From contig NZ_JRPA02000004.1 in the NCBI RefSeq assembly GCF_000765675.1, positions 1 to 64,000 of the forward strand: a DNA stretch of 64,000 bases, read 5' to 3'. The notes under the pieces were generated by a model. It was not told the origin of the DNA. It worked only from the letters and a program-made list of their open reading frames with translations, and made no database searches. Each line of letters begins with the position of its first letter. Position 1 is the first letter of the stretch. This DNA is from Helicobacter sp. MIT 05-5294. Its GTDB lineage: Bacteria > Campylobacterota > Campylobacteria > Campylobacterales > Helicobacteraceae. The position numbers and the translations under genes were made by a program. Below are positions 46,038 to 55,131 of the stretch, in pieces.

Positions 46038-46877
46038 TCAAATAGGATTCCAATCCAACCCCGCCTTTTTGGCTTGGCTTCTCTGAATCTTTTTAGGAAT
46101 CTTATAGCGTTTGGAATCTTTAATAAAGTTTGCGCCTGTTTGGTGGAAATCAAATGCGATTCCTGCAAGTTTTGCTTGAAATTGCAAGGATTCCACCCAT
46201 GCAAAATCACATGCCCTTGCTTTGAGTCCCGATTCTCCCCCTACACTGATTCTTGCAATCTTGCGCGAATCCAAAAATGGCGTTAAATCTATTTGCCCCA
46301 AAAGTGGTGCGCAAATAATCCACCGCGTGTGGATTGGCAGCTCCAAAAAAGCCCCCAACCGCTTATTTGCTTGGGTTTGATTCTCTATGCTACACCCCAC
46401 AATCACATTGGGATATCCCTCACCCCAATCCTTAGGGACGCATTCTAGGAATCGCGTAATGCGCTTGGTAAAAAACACGAAAGTGCAATCCCGCCTCTGT
46501 GCTATCATCTCCCACGCCTCCGCTCTCCAAATATCCGCACTCTCTAACAAAAAATCACTGCTAAAACAAGTCCAAATCCTAGTTCCGCTTGGAATCTTAT
46601 AGTTTCCTTGTCGATTTTTGACGATAGGTAGATTGAAACTCCGCGTCTGATAGAGTTTGCGCGTGTCTTTTTGTGTGATAGAATCTATCGTATAAACAAA
46701 ACAATTCCTACAGCCCTCACTCACACGCACACAGCCATGCCAAGGATTCCAATTGGTTTCTTTTAATTCTTTGAAATCTTGGGAATTTGTGAAATCTCTC
46801 ACTTTGATAGATTTTGTCGCTAACTCTCTAAAATAAGGCAATACAAGCGAATCCAAATTAACCTTAACCCCTTGCAA
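46038..46877 (-). CDS. Gp37/DUF5131-like protein
   Basis: 279 residues from a TTG at 46877. The segment WNPWHGCVRVSEGCRNC gives a cysteine triad (C-x6-C-x2-C) seen in the phage Gp37/Gp68 family, which resembles a radical-SAM-type cluster site. SVGGESGLKARACDFAW and FHQTGANF match the family's later signature. It lies 58 bases after the DprA-like gene and in the same direction, so it may be the last gene of that operon. Phage-linked family, function unproven; a modifying enzyme is the likeliest reading. Confidence 0.75.
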   Translation of the reverse strand: MQGVKVNLDSLVLPYFRELATKSIKVRDFTNSQDFKELKETNWNPWHGCVRVSEGCRNCFVYTIDSITQKDTRKLYQTRSFNLPIVKNRQGNYKIPSGTRIWTCFSSDFLLESADIWRAEAWEMIAQRRDCTFVFFTKRITRFLECVPKDWGEGYPNVIVGCSIENQTQANKRLGAFLELPIHTRWIICAPLLGQIDLTPFLDSRKIARISVGGESGLKARACDFAWVESLQFQAKLAGIAFDFHQTGANFIKDSKRYKIPKKIQRSQAKKAGLDWNPI

Positions 46878-46935
46878 TCATCTGCCAAATCATAGCACAT
46901 AAACCACAAAAATCCACTTGAAGTTTAAGACTTAT

Positions 46936-47994
46936 TTATATATCAAATAAATTTTCTTGTTTCCCTTTAAATTTTTCTTGGCATTCTTTAGCTTCTTCTT
47001 TCCATTTTTTAAGCCCTTTGATAATGGATTCTGCATTGTCTCTTGTAATGATTTTAAAGCCCCTATTGCTTTTATTTGCATTAAAAGCCTTAATGCTTTC
47101 TTGATTTAAATTAGAAACATCTAAACCCTCGTATTTTATTAATTCCCTATTTAGATTAAACATTTCATTATCAAAAATATTTTCATCATGCATTACTGCC
47201 CTCTTAATGCCATATTCCTTAGCTTTCCCCATAGCGTGTCTTGAGCCGCTATCTTTCTTTTTGTCTCTCTTACTATCAAATTCACTATAACTCGCAGTTA
47301 AGATTACCATATCGCTAAATAAAGCCTGAAGCCTATCGCGTCTAGTATATCTCCCTATCATATCATAACGATTAGTCGGTGGTTTATAATATTCACTAAT
47401 CAAAAGTCCATTTTTATTTGCTACAATATCATCGGCTAAGGCGGTATTTCTCTTGGGCAAAATATCCTCTAATGTGCTAGGAAGTATGGCTATGGTGCAA
47501 TTTTCAGATGATACGCTTTCATGCGCTATACTATCACAACCCAATGCCAAACCGCTAACGATTGTAGTATCAAACTTCAAAATCTCCTTAAGCACTGCTC
47601 TTTCTAGGGATTCAATCTCTGAAGTTGGATTCAAAAGCCCAATTACTGCTATATTAAAGTTATTCCCTCTTAGTAGATTCAAATCACCTTTATAAGCCAA
47701 AAACACAGGCAAATCAGTTTTGTTGATTTGCTTAAATCTACAAGTTGGAAAATCTTCATCACCAAATGCAGTAAATCTTATACCCTCCCCGCTTTTATCA
47801 AGATAGCTTTCTACTTCTTCCATTTTTTCAAAAAAATCAAAACAATATTTGTTTTGCAATGTGTTTCTTATCCTCTCATCTAGCTCCTGACTTGTCATAT
47901 TGGGGTGATAATTATCTATCACCCATCTATTGCTTACACCTTTACATTCAAGAGCGGTTAGGATATTTAAGACATTTTGACTATATTTTCCCAC
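46936..47994 (-). CDS. DprA/SMF-like (SLOG) protein
   Basis: 352 residues from a GTG at 47994 with AAAGGA upstream. The Rossmann-like core reads VIGLLNP, VSGLALGCDSIAHESV, TIAILPSTLEDILPKRN, LLISEYY and MVILTAS, matching DprA/SMF. An extra N-terminal domain of about 100 residues differs from the competence protein, and the GSRHAMGKAKEYG tail is usual. It follows two phosphoribosyltransferase-like genes. Such non-competence SLOG proteins are known from nucleotide-signalling and defence operons, where they bind a nucleotide derivative. That role here is inferred from context. Confidence 0.8.
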   Translation of the reverse strand: MGKYSQNVLNILTALECKGVSNRWVIDNYHPNMTSQELDERIRNTLQNKYCFDFFEKMEEVESYLDKSGEGIRFTAFGDEDFPTCRFKQINKTDLPVFLAYKGDLNLLRGNNFNIAVIGLLNPTSEIESLERAVLKEILKFDTTIVSGLALGCDSIAHESVSSENCTIAILPSTLEDILPKRNTALADDIVANKNGLLISEYYKPPTNRYDMIGRYTRRDRLQALFSDMVILTASYSEFDSKRDKKKDSGSRHAMGKAKEYGIKRAVMHDENIFDNEMFNLNRELIKYEGLDVSNLNQESIKAFNANKSNRGFKIITRDNAESIIKGLKKWKEEAKECQEKFKGKQENLFDI

Positions 47995-48100
47995 AATGTT
48001 ATCCTTTAATAGTTTTGCATAGTCTTGGCAATAGAATAAAATGCTACTTTTTTAGCCCCACAATCAAAAAGTGCTTGTATGCAGTCCTCACACACGCCAA

Positions 48101-48766
48101 CTAACTTTTTTGTCCATTATCACGATGATGATGTGTGTAAATATCATCAATCAGTAGGATATTTTTACCGCGTATCGCCCCTACATCAAGAAGACAAGTG
48201 TCTTTTGTAATGCCCGGGTAAGGATCATCTCCTCCATCAGAACCCTGCAAATGTGTGGTTCTAGTATCCTTTTGGCGGATAATAGCATTAGTGCCATCAA
48301 ATATTTCAGGCTCATGAATATGTGCTGGTTTTCTACTATAACCATCTCCATAATACAGAATAGATGTTTGCACTGCTTCCTTGAGATAGTGTGGCTTACT
48401 AGGCTTAGATCTAGGCACTACACAAACAGTAAAATCGTTTTTTACCTTCTTTCCAAATACAAGATAATACAAAAAAGATTCCACACTATCATAAGCCTGA
48501 GATATAACTTCTTTCATTATACCACTATTCTCATCATATTGATTATAGTCGTTTTTTAAAGTAACCAACCAATCTGGATTTCCCGGATTTCCATAGTTTG
48601 TATAATCCAAGCTATAAAAACCTATTACATCTCGCTCTTTAAGAAACTCACCATCTGCTTTAATCGTAAAGCGTTTAAAATTATGACGATGTTCAATATC
48701 TTCCAATAGATGCTTTTTATAACTATCTAAAAAATCTAATCCTAAATCTATATTTGCACCTGCCAT
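48101..48766 (-). CDS. phosphoribosyltransferase-like protein 2, 3'-frameshifted
   Basis: 221 residues in the present frame, ATG behind AAGGAG. The N-terminal half has a conserved IKADGEFLKERD and PDWLVTLKNDYNQ region, and the C-terminal half the PRPP-binding motif NILLIDDIYT. The frame stops early at 48101. One more A in the A6 tract at 48106-48111 would carry it on to 48006 (segment ALFDCGAKKVAFYSIAK), 12 bases before the DprA-like start, so the longer form is ancestral. Whether the shorter form still binds substrate is doubtful. Confidence 0.75.
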   Translation of the reverse strand: MAGANIDLGLDFLDSYKKHLLEDIEHRHNFKRFTIKADGEFLKERDVIGFYSLDYTNYGNPGNPDWLVTLKNDYNQYDENSGIMKEVISQAYDSVESFLYYLVFGKKVKNDFTVCVVPRSKPSKPHYLKEAVQTSILYYGDGYSRKPAHIHEPEIFDGTNAIIRQKDTRTTHLQGSDGGDDPYPGITKDTCLLDVGAIRGKNILLIDDIYTHHHRDNGQKS

Positions 48767-48824
48767 TAAAAACTCCTTAAAATAAATTTATCCACCAAAT
48801 CTCGCCCCTAATACACTTTCCGCT

Positions 48825-49576
48825 CTACCACAAACCTATTGCATAAACATCTTCTTGCTTAGCTTTCGCAATAGAATAAAATACTACATTTTAGCTCCAC
48901 AATCAAAAAGCACTTGTATGCAGTCCTTTACTGCACCATTTATTTTTTATTCCCCAACTATCACGATAATGCTCCATGTAAATATCATCAATCAGCAAGA
49001 TATTTTTGCCGCGTATCGCTTCTCTATCAATCTGACAAGTATCCAGCGTGATTCCGGGATAATAATCTTGATCTCTTTCAACATTCTTTACTTGAACAAT
49101 AGCACTGGTAGAATATACATGAGAACGCCCGTCTTCTAAAGGAATACGACTTACATCTGCTATATCCAAACTATTAACTATATCCGTAAGATAATTTGGC
49201 TGATTAAGTTTTAATCTAGGAACTACACAAACGATAAAATTGTCTTCCAAATAGCTCTCAAAAGCACACAAAAAGTCTTTTACATACTCAGATGCTTTAC
49301 ACTTAGCCTCTTGCATTGCGCTCTCATTCTTGTTGTGTTTGTTATAACCATTTTTCAAAGCAACTAACCAATTTGGATTACAATCAGAATCAGATGCTCC
49401 ATATTGCCTCCAACTCCCACAATCTATATAATCCAAACCATAAAAACTATACAAAACATACCTATCATATTCTTTAAGAAATTCACCATCTGCTTCGATT
49501 ATAAAGTGACGAATCTCACCACTATTAATCTTTTTTCCCAAATACTTTCTTCCCAAATATCTTCACTATCTACCAT
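48825..49576 (-). pseudogene. phosphoribosyltransferase-like protein 1, several frameshifts
   Basis: Paralogue of the 48101-48766 gene. The ATG at 49576 with a strong AAAGGAG reads out of frame unless one A is added to the A6 tract at 49531-49536. The main frame (TTG 49556 to 48903, 217 codons) has IEADGEFLKEYD, NPNWLVALKNGYN and NILLIDDIY. A change at the A6 tract 48943-48948 and one near 48889 would join the remaining 3' part (DCIQVLFDCGAK, VVFYSIAK) to a TAG at 48825. Three lesions make function unlikely in this state. Confidence 0.7.
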
Positions 49577-49597
49577 AAAAACTCCTTTAAAATCAAT

Positions 49598-50154
49598 TTA
49601 TCCATTAAATTCCACTTTGATGATTCTATCCTGTAAAACTCCTGCCATTAACGCATTACAAACCTCCTTATCCTCGTTTTCAAAAACCACCAAACTCCCC
49701 ACTTCAAGCCCAAAATCTTTAACCAAATTCGCAAACTTATTACCCTCTATATTGCAATAAATATGTGAGAAATATTTAGCAATATCATAGTATTCAAGCA
49801 ATAGCATTACTCTTTTTTGACTAGCATTTGTAAGCAAAATGATTTGATTTTCTTGGTAGAATTGTTTTATGAGATTAAAAATCTCTAAATTTAAGCGCGT
49901 TAGTTGTAGAAATTTACGATAATTACTCTCTTTACAACTTTTTATCTCGCTTAACTGCGATTGCGTGAATTGGTTGGAATCTTTGAGATATTTTTGGGTT
50001 ATTCTTTTGGTTTTGCTACTAAGAGAGAGAGAGAGAGAGAGAGAGAATCCGCTGCGTATTGATACGCGGCATTGTTAGCCAAATCCGTATCTATCAGCGT
50101 CCCATCTAAATCAAAGAGTAGAATATCGCTTTTGCTGAAGCTCATTTGCAACAC
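49598..50154 (-). CDS. HAD-type hydrolase split by a CT repeat (phase-variable)
   Basis: The start is the ATG at 50145, or the GTG at 50154 with AAAGGAG seven bases before. The first 33 codons contain the HAD motif I FDLDGTLIDTD. A (CT)12 repeat follows and the frame runs to a TAA about 15 codons later. In another frame the rest of the protein is open: coiled region, ILLTNASQKR (motif II) and VVFENEDKEVCNA (motif IV-like), to 49598. Eleven or fourteen repeat units would join the halves, to about 183 residues. First gene of the transferase/DprA operon; a phosphatase on a nucleotide-like product is plausible (inference). Confidence 0.8.
50022..50046 (-). repeat. (CT)12 dinucleotide repeat inside the HAD gene
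   Basis: 25 bases of alternating AG on the plus strand, T(CT)12 on the coding strand, just after codon 33. Present length puts the halves of the hydrolase out of frame; loss of one unit or gain of two would restore it. Confidence 0.9.
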
Positions 50155-50189
50155 TAAACTACTCCTTTACACGATAAAATCCGCGCAGC

Positions 50190-50195
50190 ATTATA
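50190..50195 (-). promoter_or_regulatory. TATAAT -10 box upstream of the HAD operon
   Basis: A perfect TATAAT on the minus strand, 36-45 bases before the HAD start and after the flgK stop. It gives the HAD-transferase-DprA run a likely own start in addition to readthrough from the flagellar genes. Confidence 0.5.
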
Positions 50196-50239
50196 AAAGA
50201 AATCTCTTTAATTTATTTTAAAATCGCCATACTTCCCTA

Positions 50240-52066
50240 TTATTGCTTAATCCCTAGTAGCGTGGTTATCATCTCATCAATAGCAGAGATCATTTTAGCG
50301 TTCGCGCTATAACCGGTTTGAAACTTAATGAGATTCACCAATTCATCGTCTATGGAGACTTCAGAGATTGTCTTGTATTCCTTTTTGGTGGAGTTATACA
50401 CTGCTTCTTTGGTTTCTTGTGTGATTTGCGTTCCCTCTGTTTGTGAAGCAACCTTACTTGCGATATAGCGAAAATACCCGCTAATGGTTTCGCTACGCTG
50501 TTCGCCATCATAATCCGTAAAGGTGATTTTATCGTATTGGAGTTGCTGCATCATATTTGCTACTTCAAAGTTCCCATCTACGGCTTCACGATAAGCGCGA
50601 ATCAAAGTCGGGTCATCACGATAAGCCCTTGCTAATTCAATATTGCTCGCATCATTCCCGTCAAAAAACCGATTCACCCCAAACGCACCTGCGAAATTTG
50701 TGCCATTATCTTGAATGGAGATATAAATTTCCTCCGAAGGATTCTTTGAAGTGATTGCAAAAGTTTTCGTATCGTTATTATAGGTCGCTTGGAATCTATC
50801 ATCAAAATCATTCAAAGCATTACCATCTTCGTTATCATCAACATTGGCATTCAATTGGTCAATAATGCTTTGCATATTGGTAAGATTGTCTATTTTGACT
50901 TCACGCGCACCAAGCTCATTGCCTTGCTTGTCATACATTACAACTTTGAAACTTCCCTCACGCACATTATAGCCACTTGTTGTTAGCGCATCTTGCGTAT
51001 TGATATAAAGCTTATCGCTTCTTGCGCCAAGTTGTGAGCATTGGGCATAGATATTGTTTGTCGCTTCAATGATTCCATTTGCAAAAGTATCCAAATCATT
51101 AATATATACTTGCAATTTTCCCAAAGTTCCCTGACAAGTGAAAACCTCTTCTGTGCGAATCAAATCCAACAATGCCCCTACTTTTCCCTCATTCAAAACA
51201 TTCGTTAGATTATATTCTTTATGATCTCTACGCAAATATTTAATCGTATAGATTCCACTTTCATTTTGGGAATTATCCAATGTTAATGGGTGAAAAGAAA
51301 CTCCATCTACGATAGACCTACCGCCGATTGTCAAATGATAATCTTCATCAAAATCTGCAATGTTTTTATTGACACACGCACTTCCCTTGACTTCTTCTTT
51401 AAATACATCGCAACCAATAAGATTATTAATTTCAAACTCATATTGATCACGCAAATCACGCAAATCATTTGCTTTTCGGTATAAATCTTGATTTTCATAC
51501 TCATTGATTTGCTTATTGATTGTCGCGATTTGCTCTGCAAGACGATTCACCTCCTCAACGGCGACTTTGACTTCATCATTCAATCGTTGTTGCAGATAAA
51601 CTAGAGAATTACGCGTTTCTTGAATGTTTTTAGAAAGCGTGTTTGCTTGTTCTGCTAACGCAATCTTTTGTGCTGGATCTCCCGCTTTAGTAGATAAATC
51701 TTTCCAAGCATTAAAGTAATTCTGCAAATCATTATAAATCCCTACTCCGTCAATTTCAGGGTAATAAGAAGAAGCCTCCCGAAGTCCTGCAAAACTTGTA
51801 TCGTAGTAGGTTTTCTCTGAAGCTGCTTTTTTGTAACGCATAAAGCTATATTCATCATGCACGCGTTCCACGGTCATAATATCAAGACCTTGCCCTAAGG
51901 CATAGTTTTGCTTCCAAAGCGGAGTTTCTGCCGCGCTTCTAACCACTTGCCTAGAATAAAACTCATTATTCGCATTGGCAATGTTATTGCTCGTGGTATC
52001 CACCATTACTTGATGACCCGTCAATCCTGTATAAGGAGTATTAAGTGATGAAAGTAATCCACCCAT
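50240..52066 (-). CDS. flgK: flagellar hook-associated protein 1
   Basis: 608 residues. The N-terminus (SSLNTPYTGLTGHQVMVDT; ANNEFYSRQVV) and C-terminus (LIKFQTGYSANAKMISAIDEM in parts) are the conserved helical D0/D1 domains of FlgK. The middle is variable. It caps the hook at the filament junction. It follows the FlgN-like chaperone gene by 14 bases, in the order flgM-flgN-like-flgK. Confidence 0.94.
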   Translation of the reverse strand: MGGLLSSLNTPYTGLTGHQVMVDTTSNNIANANNEFYSRQVVRSAAETPLWKQNYALGQGLDIMTVERVHDEYSFMRYKKAASEKTYYDTSFAGLREASSYYPEIDGVGIYNDLQNYFNAWKDLSTKAGDPAQKIALAEQANTLSKNIQETRNSLVYLQQRLNDEVKVAVEEVNRLAEQIATINKQINEYENQDLYRKANDLRDLRDQYEFEINNLIGCDVFKEEVKGSACVNKNIADFDEDYHLTIGGRSIVDGVSFHPLTLDNSQNESGIYTIKYLRRDHKEYNLTNVLNEGKVGALLDLIRTEEVFTCQGTLGKLQVYINDLDTFANGIIEATNNIYAQCSQLGARSDKLYINTQDALTTSGYNVREGSFKVVMYDKQGNELGAREVKIDNLTNMQSIIDQLNANVDDNEDGNALNDFDDRFQATYNNDTKTFAITSKNPSEEIYISIQDNGTNFAGAFGVNRFFDGNDASNIELARAYRDDPTLIRAYREAVDGNFEVANMMQQLQYDKITFTDYDGEQRSETISGYFRYIASKVASQTEGTQITQETKEAVYNSTKKEYKTISEVSIDDELVNLIKFQTGYSANAKMISAIDEMITTLLGIKQ

Positions 52067-52080
52067 AATATTCCTCCCCT

Positions 52081-52536
52081 CTACACTTCAGTGTGTAAAA
52101 ACGAAGCATTACCTAGAGATTGTTTCTTGTAGCCATGCTCTTCAACAGGAACAATCTTGCTCAAAAGTGAGCCATAAAACTCCGAAACAGCTAAGGACAT
52201 TTTGCCAAAACGATAGTTAAGATTCTTTAAGATTTCTAATTGATCGTGAAGTTCTGCAGTGCATTCACTCGCACCCTCGCCTAGCAGATGTTGCTTATCT
52301 TCATAAGTCAAATCCTCTAAAGTCGCATTGGGATATTCCTTGCGCAAACGCTCTTCAATACTCTTAGCGTAGGCTTCTTTTTTCTTGATGAAAGATGCGG
52401 TTAATTCCTCTTTTTGCGGAATCCTTGCAAAAATAGCTTCATTGTTTGCGATTTTAATATCCGCAATATCTTGTTCTGTAATTGCAATGAGTGCTTTAAT
52501 ATCCTCTAAAGCATCTTTTAAGAACTGCAAAGACAT
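52081..52536 (-). CDS. FlgN-like flagellar chaperone
   Basis: 151 residues, almost all helical, no signal peptide (LKDALEDIKALIAITEQDIADIK; LEILKNLNYRFGKMS). Size, fold and place between flgM and flgK fit a FlgN-type export chaperone for FlgK/FlgL. Sequence alone is too divergent for certainty. Confidence 0.72.
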   Translation of the reverse strand: MSLQFLKDALEDIKALIAITEQDIADIKIANNEAIFARIPQKEELTASFIKKKEAYAKSIEERLRKEYPNATLEDLTYEDKQHLLGEGASECTAELHDQLEILKNLNYRFGKMSLAVSEFYGSLLSKIVPVEEHGYKKQSLGNASFLHTEV

Positions 52537-52565
52537 GAGATAACTCCTAAAAATAGACTTACCTC

Positions 52566-52811
52566 TTATCTAAGCAATTCTTGTGCCAACTTTTCAGCAC
52601 TCCCCCTTAAATCTAATTTATAAGTCCCCCCTTGAATCGCAGCTTTGATTTCATCTAATCTACTATCAGAAGAAGCTTTTGCGCTTTTTTCTGTTTGAGG
52701 CTTTTGATTAATGGATTCTTCTTTGGCATTATTAATCTGTGAAGTATTTTTATTATTCGTCTGATTAATAACACTTGAAAAAGCCGAATTACTCATCAAA
52801 TGGCTAATCAT
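52566..52811 (-). CDS. flgM: anti-sigma-28 factor FlgM
   Basis: 81 residues. The first 50 are polar and disordered-looking. The C-terminal helix (SRLDEIKAAIQGGTYKLD; AEKLAQELL) is the sigma-28-binding part. Helicobacter-type FlgM is small. It lies at the head of the flgM-flgN-like-flgK run, right after a sigma-28 promoter, so it is made by the factor it holds back. Confidence 0.85.
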   Translation of the reverse strand: MISHLMSNSAFSSVINQTNNKNTSQINNAKEESINQKPQTEKSAKASSDSRLDEIKAAIQGGTYKLDLRGSAEKLAQELLR

Positions 52812-52843
52812 TTTCTCTCCTTTGTAAAAAATCTTTCCACTAA

Positions 52844-52871
52844 TATCGGCTATTTTTCAAAAAACTAAAAT
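52844..52871 (-). promoter_or_regulatory. flgM: sigma-28 (FliA) promoter of flgM
   Basis: Minus strand TTTAGTTT, 11 bases, GCCGATAT. Boxes and spacing are the same as in the promoter at 4143-4170. It overlaps the end of the small gene upstream and lies about 35 bases before the flgM start. Confidence 0.82.
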
Positions 52872-53059
52872 GATTTTCTAATACTTTTTGAAATATCTTG
52901 CAAAAATTTCTCATTGGCGTCCTTAGGTGGGGCGATTGGTTGGCTATCACCATACAATGGAACATCAGGACCGCCGATTTTAATGGTATATAAAATCACA
53001 AAAAGCATAAAGTAAATAAAAAGTCCAAATCCCATTGATGGCACAAACCAATCTTTCAT
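52865..53059 (-). CDS. small membrane protein upstream of flgM
   Basis: 64 residues from the ATG at 53059, which has AAAGGA upstream; the frame reaches 53080. One transmembrane helix at about 8-27, then a Pro/Asp-rich stretch (GGPDVPLYGDSQPIAPP) and a charged helix. Bitopic membrane protein; no known family. It sits next to the flagellar genes and shares its 3' end with their promoter. Confidence 0.6.
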   Translation of the reverse strand: MKDWFVPSMGFGLFIYFMLFVILYTIKIGGPDVPLYGDSQPIAPPKDANEKFLQDISKSIRKSF

Positions 53060-53284
53060 TTTCGTTCCTTTGAAAGCCAAAACTCATTTTCACCCGTTTT
53101 TAAATAATGCTTTCTAATTTCTTAGTGAAGTATATCAGAATTTTATTTGTTTATTTGTTAAACAAAAATTTAAAATTTTTTTATATTTTCCCATCAAATT
53201 TGCAACAAACTGCGCTTTTTGTGCTATAATCCAATTTCTCTAAATTTTCAGCAATTAAATATTTCTTAAACAAAGGATTCATCA

Positions 53285-54523
53285 ATGCGGCTTTTTAATT
53301 TTATTCAATGCAATTTTCTCAAAAATTCTTTAAAATTTTTTTGTATTTTTAATCTCTTTAGTTTCATTGGAGCAAATGCCGCAAACATTCAAGAATCCCA
53401 ATGGGAGCAAGGACAAACACTTCTAACCTTTTTTGAAAAAAACAAGATTCCTTTAAGGGTTTATTATGATTTACCCCAAGAAGACAAAGAACTTGCCGAT
53501 GAAATCATCAGTGGTAGCACTTTTTATACACTTTATGAAGATTCTACTTTGCTTCAAGCATTGATTCCTATTAATGAAAACTCCCAATTGCATATCTTCA
53601 AACAAGGTGATTCCTATGGTATGCGCGCGATTCCTGTATCCTATTTCACAGAAGAACGAACAATTGCGCTTTCTGTTGAAAATTCCCTTTATAATGATAT
53701 TACAAAATTAACAGGCGATAAGTTTTTGGCAAACGACTTTATCCAAGCCTACAAAGGAAGTGTGAATTTCCGCCGTGAAGTGCGCAAAAACGACAAGTTG
53801 GCAATCATTTATGAGCGAAAATATCGCTTAGGCAAAAATTTTGGTTCGCCCAATATCAAGGCTTCTATTTTAAATGTCGGCAATCGTAACCAATATGTTG
53901 TCCGCCACGAAGATGGGCAATTTTACGACTTAAAAGGCAACAATCTAAGCAAATACTTGCTCACCGTTCCTCTAAATTACAAGCGCATTTCTTCTCATTT
54001 TTCAATGGGACGAAAACACCCGATTCTAGGCTATAAACGCCCTCATCTAGGCACAGATTATGCTGCACCGCGCCACACTCCTATTCGCGCCGCAGGACAA
54101 GGTAAAGTCATCTTCGCGGGCACAAAAGGTGGCTATGGCAAGACCGTGATTATCCAGCACGAAAACGGCTATAAAACCCTTTATGCACATATGCAAAAAA
54201 TTGATAGCAAAATCCGCGTAGGCGTTCAAGTCGCGCAAGGGAAGCAAATCGGAACGGTCGGCAGCACAGGGCTTAGCACGGGACCACATTTACATTTTGG
54301 ACTTTACAAAAATGGCAATGCAGTAAATCCTGTCAAACATCTAAAAATTGCCCACGCCAAGCTTCAAGGCAAAGAAAAAGAAGGATTCTTGGCAAACGCA
54401 AAAGCCTATCAAAAAGCTCTCAATACTGCTTTGGCACAAGGCATAGAAAACCAAACTCCTTTTAAGAAAATGCAAAATGGCTATATCGTTTATCTCAATA
54501 CGGAAAATGAAAATTTAAACTAA
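53285..54523 (+). CDS. csd3: M23 peptidoglycan peptidase, Csd3-like
   Basis: 412 residues. A signal segment covers about 1-32. The LytM (M23) domain (about 245-350) has HLGTDYAAPRHTPIRA with the first zinc ligands, LYAHMQ, and GPHLHFGLYKNG with the HxH motif. Long N-terminal domain as in H. pylori Csd3/HdpA, which trims and cuts peptidoglycan cross-links and sets cell shape and helicity. Stop overlaps the next ATG (TAATG). Confidence 0.88.
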   Translation: MRLFNFIQCNFLKNSLKFFCIFNLFSFIGANAANIQESQWEQGQTLLTFFEKNKIPLRVYYDLPQEDKELADEIISGSTFYTLYEDSTLLQALIPINENSQLHIFKQGDSYGMRAIPVSYFTEERTIALSVENSLYNDITKLTGDKFLANDFIQAYKGSVNFRREVRKNDKLAIIYERKYRLGKNFGSPNIKASILNVGNRNQYVVRHEDGQFYDLKGNNLSKYLLTVPLNYKRISSHFSMGRKHPILGYKRPHLGTDYAAPRHTPIRAAGQGKVIFAGTKGGYGKTVIIQHENGYKTLYAHMQKIDSKIRVGVQVAQGKQIGTVGSTGLSTGPHLHFGLYKNGNAVNPVKHLKIAHAKLQGKEKEGFLANAKAYQKALNTALAQGIENQTPFKKMQNGYIVYLNTENENLN

Positions 54524-55131
54524 TGTTAGCAAAAGAGATTTCTAATATTCGTTTTTGTAGTTGCGAAGATTCAAAATACATCAAACCTAAGCGTATGCTT
54601 TTTTGCGAAAATGGCAAGGAGCGTAGTTGGGATATTATTGAAGCGCACGATAGTGTAGCGATTCTACTCTACCATAAAACAAAAGATTCCTTTGTGATGG
54701 TTAAACAATTCCGCCCCGCCGTCTATCTCAAAGAAAGTATCCGCAAAACTGCAAACTTAAAAGTAGAATCCGGTTATACCTTTGAACTTTGCGCTGGAAT
54801 CACAGACAAAAAGGGGAAATCGCTTCAAGAAATCGCCCAAGAGGAAGTTTTAGAAGAATGTGGCTATGCGATTCCATTAGAAAATATCCAAAAAATCACA
54901 GAATTTTATAGCTCCGTTGGTTTTGCTGGAAGTAAGCAAACGCTGTTTTTTGCAACACTTGATGAATCCTACCGCCAAAATCAAGGGGGTGGCGTAGAAG
55001 ACGAAAATATTGAAGTCGTTTTTATCCCACGCAAAGAGGCTTATAATTTCATATTGGACGAATCTTATCCCAAAACTTCAGGCGTTATGTTTGCATTCCT
55101 TTGGTTTTTTAGAAATTTCAAGGATTCCTAA
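54523..55131 (+). CDS. Nudix hydrolase
   Basis: 202 residues. The Nudix box is GITDKKGKSLQEIAQEEVLEECGY in shortened form, with the RE pair replaced by EE but the following EExxEE pattern present. SSVGFAGSKQTLFFA and VFIPRKEA resemble ADP-sugar pyrophosphatases. Substrate (ADP-ribose or an ADP-sugar) not certain. Coupled to csd3 and to the next gene by TAATG overlaps. Confidence 0.85.
   Translation: MLAKEISNIRFCSCEDSKYIKPKRMLFCENGKERSWDIIEAHDSVAILLYHKTKDSFVMVKQFRPAVYLKESIRKTANLKVESGYTFELCAGITDKKGKSLQEIAQEEVLEECGYAIPLENIQKITEFYSSVGFAGSKQTLFFATLDESYRQNQGGGVEDENIEVVFIPRKEAYNFILDESYPKTSGVMFAFLWFFRNFKDS

Noticed and set aside
46936-47994. Competence DprA
   Set aside because: The core is SMF-like but the N-terminal domain, the divergent loops and the operon context differ from the chromosomal competence gene, so I did not name it dprA.
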